In this document: positions 43,955-51,274 of the stretch, one piece after another
How the letters are laid out: every line of letters begins with the position of its first letter
Position numbering within the stretch: the first letter of the stretch is position 1
NCBI RefSeq assembly: GCF_030246945.1
Contig: NZ_CP126742.1
Location: 1,426,001-1,490,000, forward strand
Source of the DNA: Microbacterium sp. zg-Y1090
GTDB lineage: Bacteria; Actinomycetota; Actinomycetes; Actinomycetales; Microbacteriaceae
Direction: 5' to 3'
Length of the DNA stretch: 64,000 nt
Position numbers and translations under genes: made by a program
The notes under the pieces: model-generated
The model's input: only the letters and a program-made list of their open reading frames with translations
Databases searched by the model: none
Told to the model about the DNA's origin: nothing

Positions 43955-44719
43955 ATGTCCCAGACCCTGCCTTCCGGCTCGCTCAGCGGCAAGACGGCCC
44001 TCGTCACCGGCTCGTCCCGCGGCATCGGCGCCGACACCGTGCGCTACCTCGCCGAAGCCGGCGCGAACGTCGTCATCAACTTCCGCAACAAGGCCCCCCG
44101 GGCCGAGAAGCTCGCCGCCCAGCTGCGCGAGCTCGGCGTGGAGGTGCTGGTCGTCGGTGCGGACCTCACCGACCGCGACGCCGTCGCGGCGATGTTCGCG
44201 GAGGTCGAGCGCGTCTTCGGCGGACTCGACATCCTCGTGCTCAATGCCTCGGGAGGCATGGAATCGGGAATGGCCGAGGATTACGCGCTCACGCTCAACC
44301 GCGACGCCCAGGTCGGCGTTCTGGAGGCCGCGCTGCCGCTGCTGCACGCCGGTTCCCGGGTCGTCTTCGTGACCAGCCACCAGGCCCACTTCATCCGCAC
44401 CACCCCGACCATGCCGGAATACGAGGTCGTGGCGCTGTCCAAGCGCGCCGGCGAGGATGCCCTGCGCGAGCGTATCGGCGAGCTCGAGGCGAAGGGCATC
44501 GAGTTCGTCGTGGTGTCCGGCGACATGATCGAAGGCACGATCACCGCAACGCTCCTCGAGCGGGCGAACCCGGGCGCCATCGCGTCGCGGCGGGAGTCGG
44601 CCGGCAAGCTCTACAACGTGTCGGAGTTCGCCGCTGAGGTGGCCCGCGCCGCCGTCGACGCGGTGCCCGCCGATCACACCCGCCTGGTGGGCGACACCAG
44701 CTCGTTCGCGGGGGAGTGA
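43955..44719 (+). CDS. short-chain dehydrogenase/reductase lacking the usual active-site Tyr
   Basis: A 254-residue Rossmann-fold SDR. The NAD(P) motif TGSSRGIG is at 18-25 and NAS at 98-100, with the active-site Ser at 141. The conserved Lys is K163, but the residue four before it, where Tyr is required, is V159; the nearest Tyr is Y156. This makes classical dehydrogenase chemistry doubtful unless another residue serves. ATG 43955 gives the normal N-terminus. Confidence 0.82.
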   Translation: MSQTLPSGSLSGKTALVTGSSRGIGADTVRYLAEAGANVVINFRNKAPRAEKLAAQLRELGVEVLVVGADLTDRDAVAAMFAEVERVFGGLDILVLNASGGMESGMAEDYALTLNRDAQVGVLEAALPLLHAGSRVVFVTSHQAHFIRTTPTMPEYEVVALSKRAGEDALRERIGELEAKGIEFVVVSGDMIEGTITATLLERANPGAIASRRESAGKLYNVSEFAAEVARAAVDAVPADHTRLVGDTSSFAGE

Positions 44720-44723
44720 CCCC

Positions 44724-44873
44724 GTGCGGGCGCAGGACATCGACACGCTCGTCTCGGTGGGCCGGCCCGCTCTCGCGCCGGACGGTGGGTTCGCCGTCTT
44801 CGCGACCTCGCGTTCGGATCTCGATGCCAATCGCGACGTCGCACAGCTGTGGCGCACCGACTTCGCCGGCTGA
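44724..44873 (+). pseudogene. remnant of an S9-family peptidase N-terminus
   Basis: Fifty codons from GTG 44724 read VRAQDIDTLVSVGRP, APDGGFAVFATS and RDVAQLWRTDF, the start of a prolyl-oligopeptidase-like (S9) protein whose first beta-propeller blade begins this way, then stop at 44871-44873. The remaining 600 or so residues are missing and the next feature is a terminator. It starts five bases after the SDR stop, as an operon partner would. Best explained as a deleted peptidase gene. Confidence 0.5.
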
Positions 44874-44884
44874 TGCCGATGTGA

Positions 44885-44917
44885 CGAGGGGCCCCGGAGA
44901 CGATCCGGGACCCCTCG
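44885..44917. terminator. terminator between SDR/peptidase remnant and HdeD-like gene
   Basis: CGAGGGGCCCCGGA and TCCGGGACCCCTCG form a 14-bp stem with one mismatch and a five-base GACGA loop, placed between convergent transcripts. Confidence 0.75.
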
Positions 44918-44923
44918 TGGCGG

Positions 44924-45475
44924 CTACTTGCCGAAGGTGAAAGCGCGGACGATCTGCACGATGCCCAGCACGACGGCCGAGATCCCCAGGAGCAGCCACA
45001 GCGTGGCCGCGCCCCAGAGCGGGGCGAACAGCAGCACGATGCCGGCGATGATCGACAGGATCGCGTAGGCGATGGTCCAGCCCCGCGAGGGCGACAGGTC
45101 CAGCAGTGAGAGGGAGACGATGCCCTCGACGATCCACATCACGCCCACGAGCACTCCGACGAACACGCCGAACCAGGCGGTGGCGGCGGGCAGGTTGATG
45201 AAGGCGACGATGCCGGCGACGATGAACAGCACACCGAGCACCATGTGACCGACGCGGGCCCATCCGCCCTTCTGAGCGCTGAAGATGCCGAGGCCGGCGT
45301 AGACGAGTCCGGCTGCGATCGCGTAGATCGCGACGATCGCCACCACGACCATCGCCGTGCGACCCGGCCACACCAGGATCAGGATGCCGACAAGGAGAGC
45401 CAGCACTCCGCTGATGCCGAGCGCTGTGCGGATGCCGTTGAGCACCGGCCGGTCGATGGGTGAGGAGAGGGTCAT
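44924..45475 (-). CDS. HdeD-like (DUF308) membrane protein
   Basis: A 183-residue integral membrane protein with six short hydrophobic segments arranged as pairs, typical of DUF308/HdeD. In E. coli HdeD acts in acid resistance; here the role is not known. ATG with an AAAGGA site. Confidence 0.85.
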   Translation of the reverse strand: MTLSSPIDRPVLNGIRTALGISGVLALLVGILILVWPGRTAMVVVAIVAIYAIAAGLVYAGLGIFSAQKGGWARVGHMVLGVLFIVAGIVAFINLPAATAWFGVFVGVLVGVMWIVEGIVSLSLLDLSPSRGWTIAYAILSIIAGIVLLFAPLWGAATLWLLLGISAVVLGIVQIVRAFTFGK

Positions 45476-45565
45476 GGTGCGTCCTTTCTGAGAAGTTTCT
45501 GTGAGGACGCGGTCATTCTAGACCCGTGACCGGCCATTCTTCACGGGAGGCGCGCGGGGGAGCGG

Positions 45566-46486
45566 TCACCCGAGAACAGCCATGACGACCAGCAGCACCG
45601 GGACGCACCCCACCGTGGTGAGCAGGATGGTGTCGCGGGAGACCGCCTCGGCGACGCCGTAGTGCTGGGAGTACGTGAAGATGTTCTGCGCCGTGGGAAG
45701 TGCCGCCAGCACCGTCACGACGAGCAGATCGCCGGGGGAGAGGTGGAAGAGGAACGCCCCCACCGCCCACGCGATCATCGGCATGGCGACGAGCTTCAGC
45801 ATGGTGGCCGAGGCGACCTCGGCACGCCGCAGTGGGTCATCGAGCACGCGCTGGCCGTGCAGTGACATGCCGTAGCCGATGAGCAGCACGGGCACGCACG
45901 CGTTGGCGATCAGCTGGAGGGGGTCGAGCACGATCGTCGGCAGCGGCAGTCCGGTGAGCGAGACGACGGCTCCGAGGACCGATCCGACGACGATCGGGTT
46001 GGTCGCTGTGCGCTTGAAGATGCGGCGGATGGAGCGCTGGCCCGAGGTCGCGGCATCCAGGATCGCCAGGGAGATCGGGGTGAAGACGATGAGCTGCAGC
46101 AGGATAACGGGAGCGGGGAAGGCGGCGCTGCCGAGCAGATACAGCGACAGCGGGATGCCCATGTTGTTGGAGTTGACCTGGCCCGCCGACAGGCCTGAGA
46201 TCGTCGCCTCGGCCGTCGACCGCCGCCAGACGAACCGCGCCAAGAGCCACTGCACCCCGATCACGACGACCGCCGCGATGGCGGACACCGGCAGCAGCGC
46301 CGAGAACAGCGTCTGCACGTCGGCCTGCGAGAGCACCACGAACAGCAGGAATGGGGAGAGCACGAAGAACGTGAGCCGGTTGAGCACGTGCCGACCGTGC
46401 GGGCCGAGCAGGTCGATGCGGCCGATGATGTAGCCGACGAGGATCGCCACTCCGATGACGACGAATCCGGTGGCGACATCCAGCAC
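45566..46486 (-). CDS. AEC-family transporter
   Basis: A 306-residue auxin-efflux-carrier family permease with about ten membrane segments, starting MLDVATGFVVIGVAILVGYI and containing the NSNNMGIPLSLYLLG segment. Likely a small-organic-acid or amino-acid carrier. GTG with TAGGCT (46493-46498) six bases upstream. Confidence 0.86.
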   Translation of the reverse strand: MLDVATGFVVIGVAILVGYIIGRIDLLGPHGRHVLNRLTFFVLSPFLLFVVLSQADVQTLFSALLPVSAIAAVVVIGVQWLLARFVWRRSTAEATISGLSAGQVNSNNMGIPLSLYLLGSAAFPAPVILLQLIVFTPISLAILDAATSGQRSIRRIFKRTATNPIVVGSVLGAVVSLTGLPLPTIVLDPLQLIANACVPVLLIGYGMSLHGQRVLDDPLRRAEVASATMLKLVAMPMIAWAVGAFLFHLSPGDLLVVTVLAALPTAQNIFTYSQHYGVAEAVSRDTILLTTVGCVPVLLVVMAVLG

Positions 46487-46569
46487 CCTCTGAGCCTAGG
46501 GGTCCGGGCGATCATGGCGGGCCTTGCGCGCCTGGTAGCGTGCAGTCACGCAGCGATGGAGGAGCGGTC

Positions 46570-46728
46570 ATGCCGAAGAAGACCTCTGGCGACTCGAGCT
46601 GGTGGGGCCGGTTCGTCGCACTCTTTCTCGGCGTGCCACCGATCGCGGTGCAGGCCGCCGATCAGGATGACGCTGCCGACGACGAACCGGAACTCTTCGC
46701 CCGGCGTTCGCGGAGTGCGAAGGACTGA
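46570..46728 (+). CDS. small hypothetical protein
   Basis: 52 residues: a basic start MPKKTSGD, a short hydrophobic stretch (WGRFVALFLGVPPIAVQA) and an acidic tail. No family recognised. GAGGAG lies before the ATG, and TAGCGT at about 46536-46541 could serve as -10, giving a leader of about 20 bases. Confidence 0.5.
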   Translation: MPKKTSGDSSWWGRFVALFLGVPPIAVQAADQDDAADDEPELFARRSRSAKD

Positions 46729-46754
46729 CCGCGTCCAGCGCGGGCGTCGGCGCG

Positions 46755-47342
46755 TCAGGCCGACGCGGCAGGGATCGTCTTGCGCATCACCGTCTTGCTC
46801 TTGCCGATGTGGCGCTCGAAGGTGAAGCCGGCCTTCTCGAACATCGCGCGCGTTCCATTGTGAAGAAACGATGACGACGTGCGCTTGCCCGGCGGAAGCT
46901 CGTTGGGGAAGGAGACGACCTCGCCGCCGCCCGCCTGGGCGATCAGGCCCAGCGCGCCGTCGAGCGCCTCGCGCGCGACGCCTCCGCGGCGATGGTCGCG
47001 GTCGACGAAGAAGCACGTGATGCGCCACGGGGCGGGGCGCGTCTCGCCGGCGTCGTACTGCTTGCGGTGGTAGATGCCCGGCAGCTCGTCCGGGCTGCCG
47101 TACTGACACCACGCGATCGCGTCGTCGCCGTCGAACACCAGCGCCGCGTGTGCGACGCCTTCTTCGATCAGCCGGCGTTTGAACGTGGGGCCGTCGTAGT
47201 CGTTCTTGACCGTCGCGTCGGTGTCGCCGTGGAAGTACGAGCACCAGCAGCCGCCCCAGACGCCGTTGTGTTTCTCGGCCAGCGCCAGCCACGCCGGGTA
47301 GGTCTCGAGGGTGAGCGGCTTGATCTCGTGCGTCGTCGCCAT
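46755..47342 (-). CDS. GNAT-family N-acetyltransferase
   Basis: A 195-residue GNAT protein with the acetyl-CoA-binding region RITCFFVDRDHRRGGVAREA near residue 118 and a C-terminal FEKAGFTFERHIGKSKTVMR. Several cysteines (GGCWCSYFHG) near the N-terminus are notable. Resembles proteins found near antibiotic- or amine-acetylating genes, but the substrate is unknown. ATG 47342 follows a perfect GGAGG; upstream frame extension is rejected. Confidence 0.82.
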   Translation of the reverse strand: MATTHEIKPLTLETYPAWLALAEKHNGVWGGCWCSYFHGDTDATVKNDYDGPTFKRRLIEEGVAHAALVFDGDDAIAWCQYGSPDELPGIYHRKQYDAGETRPAPWRITCFFVDRDHRRGGVAREALDGALGLIAQAGGGEVVSFPNELPPGKRTSSSFLHNGTRAMFEKAGFTFERHIGKSKTVMRKTIPAASA

Positions 47343-47561
47343 GGCCAGCCTCCTCGCGTGGATGGGAACATCGTGCGGCGGACGGCGTGCGCGGACAAGA
47401 GAGACATCCACGCCGCCGACACACGGCACGCCAGGCGCTGGTACCTTCGCGCCCTCCGCCCACCAGCAGAGCTCTGAAGGGCGCTCACGGATCGCTTCTG
47501 AGGTGTCACGAGGCATGCAGCGGGTGAATCACGAGTGGCTCGTCTGCCTAGACTCGAGCAC

Positions 47562-48032
47562 GTGACCACCGGCTCAACCCGAACGAGACGACCCGACGTC
47601 GCCGGTCCGCGTGCCCGCGACATGTCCAAGCCGCTTCCTTCCTCGCTGAGCTGGACAGTCCTCTGCGTTTTCGCGACCGCGTTCACGGTTGCGTATTTTG
47701 CGGCCGACCTCCCGCTGTGGATCCCTGCGCTCTACCTCGTGATGAGCGCCTGGAGCTTCGCCGCCTACGGAGTCGATAAGTCGGCGGCGAAGGCAGGCCG
47801 TCGGCGCGTTTCGGAGCAGGCACTTCTCACGGTCGGTCTCGTCGGCGGCTGGCCGGGATCTCTGATTGCGCAGCAGGTCTTCCGGCACAAGACGCGCAAG
47901 CGTTCCTTCAGGCGTGTGTTCTGGTTCACGGTACTGATCAACGTCGCCGTACTCGCCGGCCTCGTCTACGTCGCGGTGACGGAACCCGGGACGCTTGACC
48001 TGCCGTTCCTCACGTCCGTCGCAGCGATCTGA
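47562..48032 (+). CDS. DUF1294 membrane protein
   Basis: A 156-residue protein with three or four membrane segments and the DUF1294 signature AYGVDKSAAKAGRRRVSEQ and GGWPGSLIAQQVFRHKTRKRSF. Function unknown. GTG start supported by TAGACT (47549-47554) and seven bases; ATG 47622 is an alternative. Confidence 0.8.
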   Translation: MTTGSTRTRRPDVAGPRARDMSKPLPSSLSWTVLCVFATAFTVAYFAADLPLWIPALYLVMSAWSFAAYGVDKSAAKAGRRRVSEQALLTVGLVGGWPGSLIAQQVFRHKTRKRSFRRVFWFTVLINVAVLAGLVYVAVTEPGTLDLPFLTSVAAI

Positions 48033-48228
48033 CGGATGCCGACGAGCGAAGCCCAGCGGGAGATGCCGCTCCTTCCGTAGATCACGCGGGCACCGATAAT
48101 GCACATTATGTCAATTCAAGCGTGCAGGACCGCAGTGGCTCCCCTTCCGCCTCTGCCCCGCCGAGTGATGACCCCCGAGCGAATCCGAAAGCTGACAGCT
48201 GCGCTGTGCGGAAGCTTGGCTCCGCCTC
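48033..48228. other. intergenic stretch with AT-rich palindrome
   Basis: 196 bases without a convincing gene between the DUF1294 gene and the convergent small membrane gene. It is lower in GC than the surroundings around 48090-48120 and contains ATAATG-CA-CATTAT (48096-48109), a perfect 14-base inverted repeat. Confidence 0.5.
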
Positions 48229-48591
48229 TCACGCGAGTGTGGGGATCCAGGCGGCAGCAACGAACCCCGCAGCACCCACCAGCAGCATAAGAACGATCCC
48301 TGCGCCGACGAACCACAACCGCCGGTGAGGCGACAGCACGGTCGCGACGATCGCGGCGAGATACGCGAGTGCGATCACGACAGTCCACACCGTGGCAGCG
48401 ACCAGCCGATCATGGGTGAAGCAGTTTCGTGGGCCGGGCAAGACCAGAGAACACACCTCCGGCCCCACCGGCACGGCGATCCACCAGATCATACCGACCG
48501 CGACAAGCGCGAGCGGCGTCATGATCAGCACTCCCGCCGTCGTGGCTACCATCGGCTGGGCCGAGGAATGCCGCTGGTCGAAACGCGTCAT
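48229..48591 (-). CDS. small four-helix membrane protein
   Basis: 120 residues with three or four hydrophobic segments (VATTAGVLIMTPLALVAVGM, WTVVIALAYLAAIVATVL and LWFVGAGIVLMLLVGAAGF). No family recognised. Translationally coupled to the gene upstream by a four-base overlap, suggesting the two small proteins act together. Confidence 0.65.
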   Translation of the reverse strand: MTRFDQRHSSAQPMVATTAGVLIMTPLALVAVGMIWWIAVPVGPEVCSLVLPGPRNCFTHDRLVAATVWTVVIALAYLAAIVATVLSPHRRLWFVGAGIVLMLLVGAAGFVAAAWIPTLA

Positions 48592-48884
48592 CCGGTGGCC
48601 GCTTCCCTATCGCTCGACGGATCGACGTTGATGGAGGAATCTGCGTCGGGATGCAGCGGGCTGGCGCTCCTCTCCCCCGGCGGCTGACTCTTCCGGCGAT
48701 CGCTGCGATGGGCCAGCCAGCTCCCCGCAGTGATCAAGACGAAGAACCCCAGCATTGCGAACAGACCGGGGGCGATCTCAACGCCCTGTGCGAGGAGAAC
48801 CACCCCCCACACGCCGACCCCCAACTGCCCGAGGAGCACGACCAGCGAGAACGTCTCCCAACCCGACCTCGACGACGTGCTCAT
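48588..48884 (-). CDS. small two-helix membrane protein
   Basis: 98 residues beginning MSTSSRSGWETFSLVVLLGQ with two membrane segments and a polar C-terminus. No family recognised. The ATG is preceded by CAGAGT and six bases, a weak leaderless-type promoter. First gene of a two-gene unit with 48229-48591. Confidence 0.6.
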   Translation of the reverse strand: MSTSSRSGWETFSLVVLLGQLGVGVWGVVLLAQGVEIAPGLFAMLGFFVLITAGSWLAHRSDRRKSQPPGERSASPLHPDADSSINVDPSSDREAATG

Positions 48885-49026
48885 GGCCAGACTCTGGACC
48901 ACCTGAAACTTGCTCGTCAAGGCAGCGGCGCGCGTCCGCCGCAGCGGGCGACAAGAGAGCAGCGAGGACACTCCCCCAAACGCTGGGCGGGTCGTCAGTC
49001 GAGGCGGTGTTCGCTACGGTGACACC

Positions 49027-49146
49027 ATGCCTCGTCGCCGTGCATCCGTTGCGTTCTTGACCCCCTGGGTTGCCGCACGACGGCGCGGGCTTTCACTGTG
49101 CGCCGCTCTCATCGTGCACCGACGAGATCATGAGGCGACGGTATGA
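49027..49146 (+). CDS. possible leaderless 39-residue ORF coupled to DoxX
   Basis: Starts MPRRRASVAFLTPWVAARRR and ends at a TGA that overlaps the ATG of the DoxX-like gene. TACGGT (49015-49020) lies six bases before its ATG, the local leaderless pattern. It may be a translated leader that couples to DoxX rather than a functional protein. Confidence 0.35.
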   Translation: MPRRRASVAFLTPWVAARRRGLSLCAALIVHRRDHEATV

Positions 49147-49649
49147 GCGCCGCGGGTCGTGACGAGGATCGCTCCTCCTCACGCGCCGCGGACAGCTCGG
49201 CCGACACCGTCCCGCGCAGGATCGGCCGGTGGATGCTGGGCGCCTTCCTCCTGTTCACCGGCGTAGGCCATCTCACCTTCGCTCGCGCGGCGTTCGTCGC
49301 GCAGGTGCCCGCGTGGCTGCCCCTCCCGGTCGACCTCGTGGTGCTCGCATCCGGTGCCGTCGAGATCGCGCTCGGTCTCGCACTGCTGCTGTGGGCGGGG
49401 CAGCGTGTGCTGATCGGATGGCTCACCGCGGCGTTCTTCGTTGCGATCTTCCCGGGCAACATCGAACAGTTTGTCAGCGGTACGGATGCCTTCGGGCTGG
49501 ACACCGATCTCTCCCGTGGCATCCGTCTGCTGTTCCAACCGCTGCTCGTCATCTGGGCGCTCTGGTCGACCGGCGCCTGGCGGGGGTGGCGCGACCGCGT
49601 CATCGCCTCCCGTGCTGATCGAGCCGGCCCGGACGCGGACGAGCGCTGA
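49143..49649 (+). CDS. DoxX-like membrane protein
   Basis: A 168-residue protein with a polar N-terminus and four membrane segments; IGRWMLGAFLLFTGVGHLTF and FPGNIEQF are typical of DoxX-like proteins. Possible quinone-linked membrane role, unproven. Confidence 0.8.
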   Translation: MSAAGRDEDRSSSRAADSSADTVPRRIGRWMLGAFLLFTGVGHLTFARAAFVAQVPAWLPLPVDLVVLASGAVEIALGLALLLWAGQRVLIGWLTAAFFVAIFPGNIEQFVSGTDAFGLDTDLSRGIRLLFQPLLVIWALWSTGAWRGWRDRVIASRADRAGPDADER

Positions 49650-49662
49650 GACGCCGCGGGCG

Positions 49663-49974
49663 CTAGAGCGCTTCGAGCTGTCGGCGGGCGTCGTGCAGAG
49701 CAGACGCGTATTCGTCATGACTGCGCACCTTCCTGTACTGCGCGCTGCCGACGGACGGGTGGTCGTCAGGCGCTGTGGGCATCGCGGTCTCTGTGCGCCC
49801 AAGCGCCTCGACGGCGTCGAGCGTCGAGGTCACCGCTCCCCTGGTCTGCGCGTCGGCGGCGAGCGCACTGCTGGACCTTCGATAGCTGAGGACGGCGACG
49901 ATCAGCGCGCCGACGCCGGTCAGTGCGCCCACGAGGGAGCCGATGCTCGAGATCCAATCCGTCACCGATGCCAT
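49663..49974 (-). CDS. small hypothetical protein with one membrane helix
   Basis: 103 residues: an N-terminal membrane helix (LVGALTGVGALIVAVLSYRR) then a soluble, partly helical tail. No family recognised. TATCGT (49981-49986) exactly six bases before the ATG supports the gene. Confidence 0.55.
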   Translation of the reverse strand: MASVTDWISSIGSLVGALTGVGALIVAVLSYRRSSSALAADAQTRGAVTSTLDAVEALGRTETAMPTAPDDHPSVGSAQYRKVRSHDEYASALHDARRQLEAL

Positions 49975-50017
49975 GGCGCCACGATAGCGACCGCTCGTCC
50001 GCCGCGGTGCCGTCGTT

Positions 50018-50266
50018 CTATCGTTCGCGTGGAGGGGGCTGCAGCCACCCGGTGGTGCCGACGCCGCGTCGCGCGCGGTCTTCGCGGTCGTTCACCGTCC
50101 AGACGTAGGCGAGGAGTGCGATGACGAGCGCGGGTGCGGTGGCCCCCACCCCGAAGATCACGACGGCCTCGCCCGGCGATGACGACGCCTGTGCGGAACC
50201 CAGTCCCAGCCCGAGGAGCATGAGCGTCGTGGCGAAGAGGAGCCGGTTGCGGTGCTGATCCGTCAT
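50018..50266 (-). CDS. small membrane protein
   Basis: 82 residues with two hydrophobic segments (LLFATTLMLLGLGLGSAQA and VIFGVGATAPALVIALLAYV) and a basic tail. No family recognised. ATG has an AGGAAGGA ribosome-binding site. Confidence 0.55.
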   Translation of the reverse strand: MTDQHRNRLLFATTLMLLGLGLGSAQASSSPGEAVVIFGVGATAPALVIALLAYVWTVNDREDRARRGVGTTGWLQPPPRER

Positions 50267-50397
50267 CGTCGATCCTTCCTCGCACGGGCTGTGAGTGGCG
50301 GGCTGCCATGTCACCGCCCCCCAACGTAGGTTGCCTTGATCGGCGATGCCACCCCTGGCATCGCGCACGCCCGGCGCGCTGCCGACGCGCACCCGGC

Positions 50398-51201
50398 TCA
50401 GCGGGCCTCTTCGATGAACGCACCGAGTACAGCGATCCACTCGTCGAATGCGTCGAGGTGCGCATCATGGGATCCCGAGGCGAGGTCGACCCTTGTCGCG
50501 TACCGGCCGCGTCCGACGAACTGCTGCTTCTGCGCTTCGGTGAACATCCCGTGAGCCGCGTAGACGGCGAGAGTGGGAGCGGCGACCCGCTGCCACTCCT
50601 CCCAGTGCGGTACGGCCACCGTCTCGAGGATCGCAGTCATCACGTCCGGGTCGAATCGCGGGTGCAGTCCGTCGGCACGGACATCCATGTCGGCGATCCA
50701 TGCCCGGGTCAACGCGCTGTCGCCCAGAGCGGTCAACGCGGCATCGGGTGATGCGTAAGGTGTCGCCCACGATCGGAAGAACGCCCCGAGGGATGCCGCC
50801 TCGGCGTCATCACCACTCCCCTGGTTCCCTTCGAGAAGAACCAGCCTGCGTACGAGATCGGGACGAGTCGCGGCGACGAGCATCGCGGTGTGCGCGCCCA
50901 TCGACTGCCCGACGAGGTCCACCGGGCCGGTGGCCTCGGCATCGATCACCTGGATCACGTCGTCCACGAAGGCGCGGCGTGAGGTGTCGACGGGAATCGT
51001 GGTGCTGCCGCCGTGCCCTCGCTGGTCGATCAGGATCACCCTGCGCCCCGCCAGTGCCAGTGCGTGTGCCGTCGGTAGGAACTCGCGGCCGCTTCCGGCC
51101 AGGCCGTGCAGGATGACCACCGTCGGGCTGTCACCACCGATCACGCAGTAGGCGATGACCGTTCCGTCGGCGACCCGCAGTTCCCTCTGACACTCCCGCA
51201 C
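50398..51201 (-). CDS. alpha/beta hydrolase
   Basis: A 267-residue hydrolase. HGLAGSG oxyanion segment near residue 32, nucleophile elbow GQSMGAHT near residue 99 and a late SHDAHLDAFDEW motif with the catalytic His. Substrate unknown. GTG start with TAGGGT (51208-51213) six bases upstream. Confidence 0.85.
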   Translation of the reverse strand: MRECQRELRVADGTVIAYCVIGGDSPTVVILHGLAGSGREFLPTAHALALAGRRVILIDQRGHGGSTTIPVDTSRRAFVDDVIQVIDAEATGPVDLVGQSMGAHTAMLVAATRPDLVRRLVLLEGNQGSGDDAEAASLGAFFRSWATPYASPDAALTALGDSALTRAWIADMDVRADGLHPRFDPDVMTAILETVAVPHWEEWQRVAAPTLAVYAAHGMFTEAQKQQFVGRGRYATRVDLASGSHDAHLDAFDEWIAVLGAFIEEAR

Positions 51202-51274
51202 CAGGCGACCCTACTGTGCGCGCCTGCCGCGTCGCTTCGTCGGTGGCGAGCGGAGGCGGGCGGCCGATCGGCGG

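Noticed and set aside
48099-48290. 63-codon plus-strand ORF near the AT-rich palindrome.
   Set aside because: It overlaps the better-supported minus-strand membrane gene, has no ribosome-binding site and no recognisable domain.
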